Source: Pieris napi
Taxonomy: Eukaryota; Arthropoda; Insecta; Lepidoptera; Pieridae
Length of the DNA: 64,000 nt
Direction of reading: 5' to 3'
Assembly (NCBI RefSeq): GCF_905475465.1
Contig: NC_062259.1
Span: 6,396,501-6,460,500, forward strand
In this document: in pieces, positions 12,256 to 23,879 of the stretch
Position numbering within the stretch: position 1 is the first letter of the stretch
Layout: each line of letters starts with the position of its first letter
Notes under the pieces: model-generated
Databases searched by the model: none
Seen by the model: only the letters and a program-made list of their open reading frames with translations
What the model was told of the DNA's origin: nothing
Translations under genes and position numbers: made by a program

Positions 12256-13965
12256 GGGTGAGATCTATAGTCCGTACTTGGACTTTACTCTGACTTAACT
12301 ATCGAGCTAAGACACAGTCGGTATTTATAGAGCAAACTGCGAATCCCTCCCTAGTGTTGGCTTAGCTTAATCTCAAGTCCACGAAATCGACGACTTACCA
12401 AAAACTTTGACTATAAGCCTAACAAAAATAATGGCCTAAAATTTGCTCTACCATCATATCTTTTACTGGACTTTTTATTTTTGTCGGTTTTTAATGAACG
12501 GTGTTGCCATTTGGTATCAGAGTTCCATAGACTTTGGGAAAAATAGAATTTGAATTCAAAGAAATTTTAAATGATCTTGATAAATACCTATGAAATGCAT
12601 GAAATAAAATAATTATACATTATTATGGTATCTATTGTCGTTTATTTATATAAGTGTTCAACCCCATTTTTGAGAGATCTTATAAATAACTGGTGTGATA
12701 TCGTATCTGTCACCTGGCAGCCCTGGCATATTATAGTGACAACGAAATTCAAACTATAACCTAACCGATGACTCTCGCTTCACATCTGTTATTTTCGTTT
12801 CCCTGAATCTTCTACCATTTATTACCTGACTACCCTAAAAAATTTGAGATAGGAGTGGAACATATAAAATTAAAAAATCTGTTAGAAATAGAATTTCTTC
12901 AACAAAAATATAAATTAGTATTAGAAATATGTATTACACTCAAAAAAAGAATCAGAAAATAAATGTTTAAAATGAAACAAGTTTTGTTTTGATATTCTTT
13001 ATTACCGAACAAATTACCTAGTTAAATTGTGCAATCACAGATTGCCGGAATGCTAGACCTGTAGGAGATCTTTCATTGTTTCTGTGTTACTCAACTTCTG
13101 CTGTCAGCAAGATCACCATCATCATAAGCATAGGGGATGCTTATGACTCTATATACCTATATTATGCAATACAGCACAAGCTATAATTATATATAACTAG
13201 TATATTTTGTCAATTTTGACTGTAGTCCTAGCTGTAAACATGGAAATTTCCTTTTCTACACTCCGAAAACCCTTTCAACAATATGCCTAGTTCTTATTTG
13301 AGAATAATTATAATTATTGTCAGCTCTAGTCGTTGGATATAAAAGTGTTGTTAACATGAAGTTAAGTGCCGGATAACCGCTGTCACCTACTAAAACTCCT
13401 TCTAGTTCACCATTTAGCAGCCTTGCATACGCCTGGCAGTTTCTAAATATCCTGCTGTCGTGTGAACTGCCAGGCCACCTGGTCACTATATCAAATATTT
13501 CCATATCAGGCCCTATTATTGCTTGCACATTTACAGAAAATTACCCTTTTTTATTTCTGTATGCTTCAGAGTGAGCGATACCTTTGGGTCTATTAATTTT
13601 TATATGGGTGCAGTCAATAGCTCTGATTATACTGTTTAGGTCATGGTGAGTATTAGATCTTATTAATTCTTCAAACTTCCTTTTGGCTGTGTTCATATTT
13701 CTTGGAAAATTTACAAATCTAGGAAGTAATTTACTCAACTCTGCAGAGACTTTATTTATAATTAAACAGACTGTAGATTGGCTTATTCTGTTCAGATCAC
13801 CACACACCATCTGTAATGTCAATGAATTATTATTAGTTACATATATGTTATGTTTCTGAAAGTCAGAAGACAAATGTCTTCAACATATAATGTATTTAAA
13901 ATCATTTGAGAATACATAGGTACCTATAATATTCAAATCGAAAAACCATACATATTTATGAACAC
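12256..13965 (-). mobile_element. Truncated Harbinger copy, left arm of the fold-back
   Basis: This 1,710-bp segment is the reverse complement of 14650-16368 with only a few differences: one base in the terminal repeat, one near 13,010 and a roughly 9-bp length change near 12,645. It carries the right-hand terminal repeat (GGGTGAGATCTATAGTCC at 12256) but stops inside the transposase intron, so it lacks transposase exon 1 and the other terminal repeat. It directly abuts the full-length copy. Its outer flank reads TAA, whereas the full copy has TTA on both sides, so the pair did not insert as one TIR-to-TIR unit with a perfect duplication. Confidence 0.9.
13256..13813 (-). pseudogene. HARBI1-type transposase relic (truncated copy)
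   Basis: The minus strand carries the DDE part of a Harbinger transposase in two open pieces, 13541-13813 (from MVCGDLNRIS) and 13256-13528. They are separated by a TAA where the family has an aromatic codon (NKKG-stop-FSVNVQAI). A second stop, TAG, replaces the tryptophan after VERVFGV. The three acidic positions are visible: Asp in RAIDCTHIK, Asp in VLVGDSGYP and Glu in HIVERVFG. Both nonsense changes are shared with the other arm, so the element was already broken before it was duplicated. Exon 1 is absent. Confidence 0.9.
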
Positions 13966-13970
13966 CCTTA

Positions 13971-16368
13971 GGGTGAGATCTATAGTCCGCACTTGGACTT
14001 TGCTCAGACTTACCTTACGAAAAACTTTGCTTAGTGTACACTAAGGTTAAACTATGATTTCGTATTTATAGACATTTTAACGGTGAGATTAAGCTAAGCC
14101 CAAGCTAAGACAGCAAATGTCAAAATACAAATTGATGTTTCAGTTCATGCAATACTTTGTTTATTATCCTTTAAAAAAGTAAACAATAACAAATATTTAA
14201 ACATCTAAAACGGTACACATATATCTTCAATTTATTGTTATTTATGTATTCATTTATTTTATTATTGCAATAACTAGAAATTTACGAGTAACCTTTAGAA
14301 AATGTATTAATTATTTAAAGATGACAATAATTTTGTTACGTAGAACGGATCGCATTGTTTTGACAACAGCAACAGAGCACTTGTATCAAATATCAACAAT
14401 TGAAAATTTTGCCTAAAGTGTTGTATATGTTCGGAACGAATACAACCAAAATCCTTCCATCCTGTACGGTGAGAATGAATTCAAAAGAAGGAACCGTATT
14501 TTGAAACACACGGTATTAAATGTGATCCTGCCACTGATCATTACAAACTTGCAACCTTATAACAACAGAGGATCGCCAAACCTACCGCAATTGCAAATAC
14601 TTTTTGCATTAAGGCATAAAAATGCAACTGGATGTTTTCAGGTAATATTGTGTTCATAAATATGTATGGTTTTTCGATTTGAATATTATAGGTACCTATG
14701 TATTTTCAAATGATTTTAAATACATTATATGTTGAAGACATTTGTCTTCTGACTTTCAGAAACATAACATATATGTAACTAATAATAATTCATTGACATT
14801 ACAGATGGTGTGTGGTGATCTGAACAGAATAAGCCAATCTACAGTCTGTTTAATTATAAATAAAGTCTCTGCAGAGTTGAGTAAATTACTTCCTAGATTT
14901 GTAAATTTTCCAAGAAATATGAACACAGCCAAAAGGAAGTTTGAAGAATTAATAAGATCTAATACTCACCATGACCTAAACAGTATAATCAGAGCTATTG
15001 ACTGCACCCATATAAAAATTAATAGACCCAAAGGTATCGCTCACTCTGAAGCATACAGAAATAAAAAAGGGTAATTTTCTGTAAATGTGCAAGCAATAAT
15101 AGGGCCTGATATGGAAATATTTGATATAGTGACCAGGTGGCCTGGCAGTTCACACGACAGCAGGATATTTAGAAACTGCCAGGCGTATGCAAGGCTGCTA
15201 AATGGTGAACTAGAAGGAGTTTTAGTAGGTGACAGCGGTTATCCGGCACTTAACTTCATGTTAACAACACTTTTATATCCAACGACAAGAGCTGACAATA
15301 ATTATAATTATTCTCAAATAAGAACTAGGCATATTGTTGAAAGGGTTTTCGGAGTGTAGAAAAGGAAATTTCCATGTTTACAGCTAGGACTACAGTCAAA
15401 ATTGACAAAATATACTAGTTATATATAATTATAGCTTGTGCTGTATTGCATAATATAGGTATATAGAGTCATAAGCATCCCCTATGCTTATGATGATGGT
15501 GATCTTGCTGACAGCAGAAGTTGAGTAACACAGAAACAATGAAAGATCTCCTACAGGTCTAGCATTCCGGCAATCTGTGATTGCACAATTTAACTAGGTA
15601 ATTTGTTTGGTAATAAAGAATATCAAAACAAAACTTGTTTCATTTTAAACATTTATTTTCTGATTCTTTTTTTGAGTGTAATACATATTTCTAATACTAA
15701 TTTATATTTTTGTTGAAGAAATTCTATTTCTAACAGATTTTTTAATTTTATATGTTCCACTCCTATCTCAAATTTTTTAGGGTAGTCAGGTAATAAATGG
15801 TAGAAGATTCAGGGAAACGAAAATAACAGATGTGAAGCGAGAGTCATCGGTTAGGTTATAGTTTGAATTTCGTTGTCACTATAATATGCCAGGGCTGCCA
15901 GGTGACAGATACGATATCACACCAGTTATTTATAAGATCTCTCAAAAATGGGGTTGAACACTTATATAAATAATGTAAATAAACAACAATAGATACCATA
16001 ATAATGTATAATTATTTTATTTCATGCATTTCATAGGTATTTATCAAGATCATTTAAAATTTCTTTGAATTCAAATTCTATTTTTCCCAAAGTCTATGGA
16101 ACTCTGATACCAAATGGCAACACCGTTCATTAAAAACCGACAAAAATAAAAAGTCCAGTAAAAGATATGATGGTAGAGCAAATTTTAGGCCATTATTTTT
16201 GTTAGGCTTATAGTCAAAGTTTTTGGTAAGTCGTCGATTTCGTGGACTTGAGATTAAGCTAAGCCAACACTAGGGAGGGATTCGCAGTTTGCTCTATAAA
16301 TACCGACTGTGTCTTAGCTCGATAGTTAAGTCAGAGTAAAGTCCAAGTGCGGACTATAGATCTCACCC
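13971..16368 (+). mobile_element. Harbinger DNA transposon, full length, right part of the fold-back
   Basis: A 2,398-bp element bounded by terminal inverted repeats GGGTGAGATCTATAGTCC (13971) and its complement (ending 16368). The repeats stay similar for about 43 bp with a few mismatches. Both ends are flanked by TTA (13968-13970 and 16369-16371), the 3-bp target duplication expected of PIF/Harbinger. The 3' part from 14650 is repeated in inverted orientation at 12256-13965. A reverse-strand frame near 15,655-15,790 reads like a short coiled coil and may be a relic of the second (Myb/SANT-type) Harbinger gene; that is a weak inference. Confidence 0.93.
14458..15420 (+). pseudogene. HARBI1-type transposase pseudogene (full-length copy)
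   Basis: Exon 1 ends at 14641 with frame NEFKRRNRILKHTVLNVILP and later LQILFALRHKNATGCFQ, which fits the N-terminal part of HARBI1-type transposases. It is followed by donor gtaata. The next exon starts at 14805 (ttacag|ATGGTG) with VCGDLNRISQSTVCLIINK and runs to a TAA at 15072-15074. After that stop the same frame resumes (FSVNVQAIIGP) to a TAG at 15357-15359, then KRKFPCLQL. The DDE residues are the Asp of RAIDCTHIK, the Asp of GDSGYP and the Glu of VERVFGV. Two nonsense codons, and no clear in-frame ATG upstream of exon 1, make it inactive. Confidence 0.9.
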
Positions 16369-16371
16369 TTA

Positions 16372-18800
16372 GAGGGAGGGAAAAAGGAAGAAAGGAGAAT
16401 TTAATTAATTTAATTGTCATTAAAATATTAAGTGTCGAAAGTTTGTAATACAAATTATAAATTAATACGTGGCGTTTTACAATTTATTAAATTTAAAAAA
16501 CATATTATTTTTTTCAAATTATTATTATTATTTTTTACAATTCGTCATTTGAGATTTAAATTAATTATTTTGCATGAAATATAAAAAAGGTACTAATATT
16601 CAATAAATTCTCTTTACGAAATTTTAATTTTAAAAATAGAATTTCTATAAGGTGATTCTCCCTTCTCTTTCTCTCTCAATCGGTCACAGTCGCTCTCTCC
16701 CTTTACTTCGACAAAAACGCACAAATCTTCCTGTCGCTAATATTATTATTATTGCGTTTCATTCGTAAAAATTTTACCCTCCTGCGCCTAAAGAAGTTTC
16801 TTAAGAAACATTATCTGTTTGAAAATTAAAAATTTTTCTAACTATGACACTAATTATGAGGAATTTGATATTTTCCACCTCACCAAGGAACATGTGAGAA
16901 AATATTTGAAGGGGCGGGAAGACTCGAATTTTGTTTAGGTTGTATTTGGTATTATTTTTTGTTTTAAATATTAAATTTCAGTTTTCTGTATATATTTTTT
17001 CTATTGATGCGCTTATTTCTTTCATTTTTCTTATATAATATTGTTTATCTATGTAATCTGTTTTGGCTTTTTGTACTGTATAAGTGTTTGTTTTGTTATA
17101 TTATGTATGTTAGCTGTAAGATTACTTATAATTAAATAAATAAAATAAATAAATAAATAAAATGATACTTCTATATTTTGGGGAATTGGGGATTGAGAAA
17201 TTCTCAATGTTCTACCTGCCTCTAAAAAGAAATATATCAAAATATGTTTTATAAATTTGAAAAACCAATCCTAAATTTGAACAATTCCAGTTAAGAATGG
17301 GTAGCATTTTGAGCAATTATTAGAAATATTTGGACCTTAAACCTACCGTGACGTAGATCCTGGATTAATTTCCGTAAAAGTTATAATTGAATTATTAGGA
17401 CACAAAAGGCTTATCCAGGAGATATTTGTTTGTCCATACCAGAAATTAGTGTTTTAAATTTTAATGACTGGTAAACAAATTTCGTCGTCAAAATAAGACC
17501 TTAAATCAAAGCAATAAAGTCGCTTTTACAAGTAAAGAGAATTCAGTGAGTTGATCCTAAATAACAATGACTGTAGTTAGATAGTTTCTGTACCGATTTT
17601 CAATATGAATGTAGTAAGAGACAAACAGAGAAAAATCTGGTTTAATAATCTTAAATCTACCAGAATAAGAGCTACAATTGCAAAGCAGCTATAGTGGGAA
17701 ACGCTTTAGATATGGTTAATAAAATGTTTTTATTAATATTTATATTCTATTTTATACACATTATCTGTCCCTCAGATACAAAATCGAGATTTAGAGCTAA
17801 GTAGATATGACTCCCGTATGTCAAAATTTAATTTTGATATGAGTCGTAGTTTGCGCCAAGCTTAGAAGTAGGAAAAAAAAGTTGTGCCATATCTGTCCCC
17901 TAAATTTGGCCATGAGCAAACTATGTCGTCATGTTTTTTTAAGGAAATTTTTGTCCGTAATCGAACCAAGTATTATAAACCTAGTTGACTAGAACGCTAA
18001 TGTGTTTTAGATGAGCTAATAATACAACTACAGAGCCTAATTTGGATTTCCGTGGCAAAAATTCTTGATTCTTTTTATATATCTAGTTGATATCATATAG
18101 AAATTCCCAACGCACCCTAGTAAAGGGTCAAGTATAAAAAGGCTATGACCTTATGACAAATACATAATGAATACAAATAAAGTAAAATATCATAAATTAT
18201 TCATATAGGTCGCATATATGTGCAGTTAATTAACTCTAAATTTACATTTCCTGCAAGTTCTTAAACCAATGGTTTAAAATAACTAGAGCTGGCGAAGTCT
18301 CCGCCGCTATATCTCCAATTATTATTGTTTGTAGCTTGTCAGGCTGCAATCATTCCATCATGCTCTACAAGAGATTGCAGCATTATATAACAAAAATTGT
18401 TATTCAGAATGCAGTTTTTAAATTATCTATTGCCTAGCAAAAGCAGGTTGAGTTAGTACGCGCATTTTTCTGCAATGTAAAATACACCTTAATTACAAGC
18501 AGCAAAGACACAATTCGATGTGACCGGAACTGTTTTAAGGACCATAATATGTATTGTTTAAACTGCGCAACTCGGCTTCACTAATGTGATGTGTAATGAT
18601 TCTGGGAATACGTCAGCAAATGATTGTTTTAGGATGTGCTTAGCTGAACAAGTTTCAATCTTTATTCTTTACTTAAAAAACCGTTAACAGACTTGTGTTG
18701 CTTCCGAAATATTTCGCTTGCGTGAATGTTTTTCATAGAATATAATTTAGATATACGATGCAATTTTATCATAGGCTTTAGTTTTAATTTTAACTCATAA
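16372..18800. other. AT-rich repeat-derived stretch, no gene seen
   Basis: The part around 16,980-17,165 ends in TAAATAAATAAA-type repeats, like the 3' tail of a plus-strand LINE. The rest has no coding frame or definable element. Confidence 0.35.
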
Positions 18801-18829
18801 GTAAATTAACAATATTATAAGTAGACTCT

Positions 18830-19080
18830 TGGGCCGTGGGGTTCAAGTGCACAGGCGCTAATTAAAGATATAATTTGGCGCCTGGTGTATAGTACCCCTG
18901 GTGACCCCAGAGCTGGTGCTTTCCTCGTTCAGAAAATAAGTAGGTACACGCAACGCAATACAGCGAGGAAATACTGCCAGCATCAAAGGTGCACTGCCGC
19001 AGCGACCCAACTTATTAAATTACCACTTTTTATTATTATTTTTACTATATAATAAGTTAGGATAGAAGTTGTGTATAAAA
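18830..19080 (+). repeat. Degraded lepidopteran repeat, probably a LINE fragment
   Basis: Frames around 18,910-19,000 read RAGAFLVQKIS and related words, which resemble the degenerate end of a repeat common in lepidopteran genomes. The block is GC-richer than its flanks. The family is not certain. Confidence 0.3.
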
Positions 19081-21219
19081 ATAGTAGGTAAATGTTAAAA
19101 AACGTTACTTAACATAAGCTGAGGGAGGATAAAGTACCTACCTAATGGCTCTTACGAGAAGTGTAGGTACCTATTCAAATTTATGACCCTTATTAGTAGA
19201 TTCATATTCTAAGTATTTCAAGATAATGCACACTAAAATTTAATTTGTTATCGTTATCATGGGTTTGAATTTCTCACTACTGGCAAATAAAACAGTTTAT
19301 TTATACAATAGCGTTACGCACCCGTCGGTAAACTTTGTCGTGTCCCTAGTAAGCAAAAAACTCGGCTCGAATCAGGTCAGTGGGTCGACATAAACAGTTA
19401 ACTTCGTTTTTATAAACACAATAAAATAAGTCTTTAATAAAGCTTTATTCATTGAATTAAGGGCTATTTAGCAAAGATATAATTTTGTTTTTATTAGATC
19501 TTCTGAAAATTAGTGGTTTCTTCGGCATTATATTACATAGCTGAGCTACATCGTAATTTAATGAACAACTTCGAGTATGGATGTACGACAGTTTGATGTT
19601 TTTAAATAAGGTTGTGTAAGTTTTGATTACACTTATAATTACTCTGACGCTCACAGTAATGAAACGAATACGCTACACTTGTAATTAAACATCGATTCAA
19701 TAATCGTTCAAACGTGTGCACTTGCTAGCAAGTCATCGCAGCCCGTGCACACTGCATTCGGATCGCGTAATACCTCAGTTCAATGACACCATCGACCTAT
19801 GAATAACTATAACTAACGCCATCTCTTTTCGCGTTGTGTAAACAATATTACTAAATACTCACGTCACGTGAAAGTATCAGCGGCACGAAAGCGACATCCG
19901 AATAAATTGCACATACACTCACTAAAATATTTGTTGACAAACAAAAGTCATACGAATCAACGGCACAATCCAATGGCCCGGGCTGGACTGCCCGGGAACT
20001 GGGAATCAGTGCGGTTCACTTCGATATTAGGGACGATAGATCCGGCTCAAACATTGGTTGTCGCGATAACCAATCACTGAGCTCGTTCGGCTCGCTCGCA
20101 ACTGGCTCAGCATCGCAGCAGCTAGCGGTGGGGAAGGCGACATACTAATTCGCGTTCGACCGTTTAATATAATATAGATATATATGTTCTCAAATTTAAA
20201 GTACCATTGCACATATTAATGGATTACAGCATCGCGACTTACGCCCTTATTTTCTTAAATGGAGAGTTCAGCATTGAGAAAAATAATTTGCGAAAACAGA
20301 CACGAATAAGCTTAACCAATTCGATTATTTTTTTATCGGTCAGTTCTCTCAGATGGCGGAAGTTAATATTCAGGGTATTTTTTTTGTTATTTGCAAAATA
20401 TTGACACAAAATCTTTCTACCATCATAGGTACCTACTTATCAAATTATTAATAAGATATTCTTGTTTAAACTTGTGTCATAATTGGCATAATGTTTATTG
20501 ACAAACATCGCATTTTTATGATACCGCATATCTATGTGGACTTCCGATTCCTATGAAATACGAGCCAATGTGATTCATTTTAAATTGGGAATGTTGAAAT
20601 CGTTGTAGGTACTTTTTACACAAGTTGGTGGTAAAAAATGGCAAACCTTACAAAAACTATGGTGACCTATGGAAGTCATCAAAGTCTCGAATCACTTTAA
20701 GAGTCGGTCGCGGTATTCGCATCATATTTACATTAAAATTTAGGTATAGCACAAAGTTAGACCATGAGTTGATAGTGAATCTAATTTGTTTATTGTATAT
20801 TATGCATAATGCAGCTCAGTCGACCTGAGAGCATGCAGGGCGATGAGAATTTAAAACGTAAGACGAGACGATACGCTGTCTCATTGTGATTGGTCAATTG
20901 TACCTACCTTAAATCCAGTCCTTACAAATATCGTTGAAACGCGATATGATACGTCATGTTATTACATCTTTTTGACCAATTGAATTTACATAATCGAACG
21001 CGTCGTCGCGTCTTTCGTTCAACACACCCCCAACTAACCCCCGAGCGGTGTAAGACGGTATAGTAGATAGTACTAAGTAGTTAAAATTAATTTATGGAAA
21101 CTGAATTTTCGAACGATGATTTCATAACTCTGCTTAACTAGTTAAACTTAAAACTTAGTTATATTTTTAATCGCGAAAATAGTGTTTACTTACTTTCTCA
21201 GTAGCTTTATAATAAGTTT
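19081..21219. other. Intergenic stretch with a GC-richer core, no gene seen
   Basis: The segment 19,700-20,150 is richer in G, C and CpG and contains GAGCTCGTTCGGCTCGCTCG-like sequence. It could be an unannotated promoter or non-coding exon. No frame shows family resemblance, and the short open frames here are near the length expected by chance. Confidence 0.35.
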
Positions 21220-21358
21220 CACAAAGTTTATGAGTTATGACACAAACGCCTGCCTATTTATTTTATTTTCTTATAATCTGTAAGCGCGTGTTCACAAAGT
21301 TTATGACACAAACGCCTGCCTATTTATTTTATTTTCTTATAATCTGTAAGCGCGTGTT
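21220..21358. repeat. Tandem duplication, two units of about 70 bp
   Basis: A unit starting CACAAAGTTTATGA and ending AAGCGCGTGTT occurs at 21220-21292 and again at 21293-21358. The second copy lacks seven bases (a GTTATGA duplication in the first). Apart from this the copies look identical, pointing to a recent event. Confidence 0.9.
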
Positions 21359-21580
21359 CATCAAGGATGTCTAAGCTTATTCATAAATTTTACGCAGAGC
21401 TCACTTTTATACCTTGACAAACATTTAACAATTACCTAATGTTAGTTTTGGTTTAAGTGATTGAGTGGAATTTATAAGTTATTTAGCTACCGTCTTCATA
21501 TGCTAGCTAGTTACCCAGGTAATGAAAATTACCTACTTATAACATCAATCGAATTAGAAGAAAACGTGTTGTATCATGTA

Positions 21581-22879
21581 GGGGAGCGTGGGGCTTGTTG
21601 TAACAGGGGTAAATAGTAACAGACCTTTTTCAATAGGAATTTGAATTTTATTCACGTTTTTTTTTTACCTAATCTTAAACCTATAACGTGCCACGCCACT
21701 TTACCACAGCCAGGGTCCCGTCAGGCGGCTCAGTGAGTGGGTGTGTACAAACGCTTTATTGTTGACAGGTAACCTATAATTTTACTAACGTAAATTTTTG
21801 GTCAGTTTTACTATTTTCGTAGCTTTGAAGTTTTATGTATTTTATTTTATGCTTAAATATAACTATTTATGATGTTGTATAACAGTTTTCAAGATAACTA
21901 AGTTGATTTAATAGTTATCGTGATAAATATTAAGAACTATATCTAGGGGCTAGTTGTAACAAAACCTCGGGGCTTGTTGTAACATGTTACAATTTGCCCC
22001 CAGATTGCTGTAAGTTACTGACGGCCGATGTTCATTTTTCCCCGGCTTAAATACTCAGAAATGTTCATTCGCGGTGGACCTCAAGATTGTATTGGAGCTG
22101 GTAATTCTTCAGGGTGGATGACTGATAAAGTATGTTTGATTTTTGTAGATCATGTTATCAAAGACGCGAAACCTACCAAGAAAGAGCCAGTTACTGCTTG
22201 ATAACCATGGCTCACATGTGAATATTGCAGTTGTCGAAAAAGCCAAAGAAAACAATGTTATCATGTTAAAGTTTCCCTCCCATTGCTCCCATAATTTCCA
22301 ACCTGTAGGAGATGTAGGAGTCTACGGCCCTTTTAAAAACTACGTGAACAGAGCACAGACTGCATGGATGTATAATAAGTGCCATGTTGACATGATATAA
22401 GTACCTTATATACTTCATGACATGATATAAGTACCTTATATATATTATACTTCAGTACAGAATAAGAAAGATAGTTAAAATCTTAAATCTTTAATTTGTT
22501 GATTATATTTTTTTTCCAGTTAACTATTTCATAAAAAACACATTATAGAAATACCTAGTTAGTTTCTGTTATATATACAAAGCAAAATGATCCAAGATGT
22601 GAAAAAATTAAACAATTGAAGGTGTCATTTTTGTTATTACTACTTGCTCCAGCAGATGTTACAACTAGCCCCAACCACGGGGTAAGTTGTAACACTTCCC
22701 TTTTTTCAAAAAAATAATAATTGTGAGATAGTTGCCTGTAGATTTGATAATATTTCGATTAGACTTCATAGATAAATAGTTAGAGTATCGATCAAAGTTT
22801 ATTTAGTAGTAATTTAGCCAATACACTTCATGATATTCAATTATTTGTTAAAATTGTTACAACTAGCCCCACGCTCCCC
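21581..22879 (+). mobile_element. pogo-type DNA transposon, internally degenerate
   Basis: A 1,299-bp element with inverted ends GGGGAGCGTGGGGCTTGTTG (21581) and the complement of GGGGAGCGTGGGGCTAGTTG (ending 22879), flanked by TA on both sides, as expected for Tc1/mariner-pogo. Inside the ends the box GGGGCTWGTTGTAAC recurs: forward at 21590, 21946 and 21969, a forward variant at 22679, and reverse at 22658 and 22856. These may be transposase-binding boxes. The middle contains a broken DDE domain. Confidence 0.85.
22060..22400 (+). pseudogene. pogo/Tigger DDE transposase relic
   Basis: One frame reads FIRGGPQDCIGAGNSSGWMT (about 22,062-22,121) and VCLIFVDHVIKDAKPTKKEP. After a frameshift near 22,150-22,190 another frame reads QLLLDNHGSHVNIAVVEKAK, then LKFPSHCSHNFQPVGDVGVY and GPFKNYVN. 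This corresponds to the second half of a pogo-type DDE_1 domain, including the Asp of LLLDNHGSH. The region before the first fragment and the rest of the C-terminus are missing, so the gene is dead. Confidence 0.85.
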
Positions 22880-22881
22880 TA

Positions 22882-23879
22882 TGTTCTACCTCAGAAAGAT
22901 TCAAAATTCCACTAATAGCTATAGTTTGCTTAAGTTGTATAGATACTTATTTGTGATATGAACTGTCTCTGCTCAGCTTCGTAACTTGCCCAGTAGGTAA
23001 ATAAGTAGGTAAGTAAGGATTTTTCTAAAGAGTATTTGCGATATAATACGCGAATATTCAATGTTATTTCTGTTCTATCATGAAACATCTGGACAAGTTA
23101 CATACCGAGGCGGACCCTATGCCCAACAGTGGACATCGCTAAGAGAAGCAAGTCTGCGAGAGAGAAGGGAGTCATCTTGTTAATCTTAGACTTGAACTCA
23201 AACGCAACAAAAAAGGTTCCTTTCGAAAAATAAATAGCAAATAAGCACGAATGATTTTTTGAATACAAGATTTCTTTGTTCGAATTTTTTTGAAATTGGT
23301 GTTCCAGTCAGTCTATGAATACTTCGTCAAGCACTGATAAATTGTGTAAATTTCTCTTTTCTAGGTTATCCATCATAGGCTGGTTGCGGCATAAGGGTTT
23401 TTAGGAAACGCTCAGATGTGTAACGACGGACCTCAAGGCGACACGAGTGGAATTTTGTATTAGCCTCGATGTATTTAGATTTATATATGCCCGATTATGG
23501 AATTCAACTGTAGCTGCTACGAGTATCTGACATCAATTTAATTAGTGTTCCTATAGTAATAATAAAGCATATTTATTCAAGACTTACAATTTGTTTTGTT
23601 TACAACCTATTTTGAGAGTTCCTATAGTAGGTATACTAAATGTGTAGAAAAGGCGAATGTCTGACAAAACTATGCTAAAGTTTGTGCTAAGGAACTGAAG
23701 CGTTTTAGTATACGTCACTTCTGACAGCTAGAACATTCTATTACCAAATGTTCTATTCGAACGCTGCTAACTTCCATACTAAAATCTATCATAACGTTTC
23801 TATTACGATAGTGATTTAACGTATTAGGGACGTAATAGTTTCTACAGTAGTAATAAAACAAATTTTCTCATTTTATTTA
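22882..23879. other. Intergenic, 3' flank of SPAG17
   Basis: No gene. At about 23,105-23,150 the words GGCGGACCCTATGCCCAACA and GTGGACAT resemble the 3' tail shared by several lepidopteran LINE/SINE families. The rest is unassigned AT-rich sequence. Confidence 0.35.
23873..23879 (-). terminator. SPAG17: Probable polyadenylation signal of SPAG17
   Basis: On the minus strand TAATAAATAAA follows the last codon directly, so AATAAA lies within a few bases of the stop codon. The 3'UTR would be very short unless a more distal signal is used. Confidence 0.5.

Noticed and set aside
12256..16368. A single palindromic transposon moving as one unit
   Set aside because: The outer flanks (TAA and TTA) do not form a direct duplication, whereas 13971-16368 alone is flanked by perfect TTA copies.
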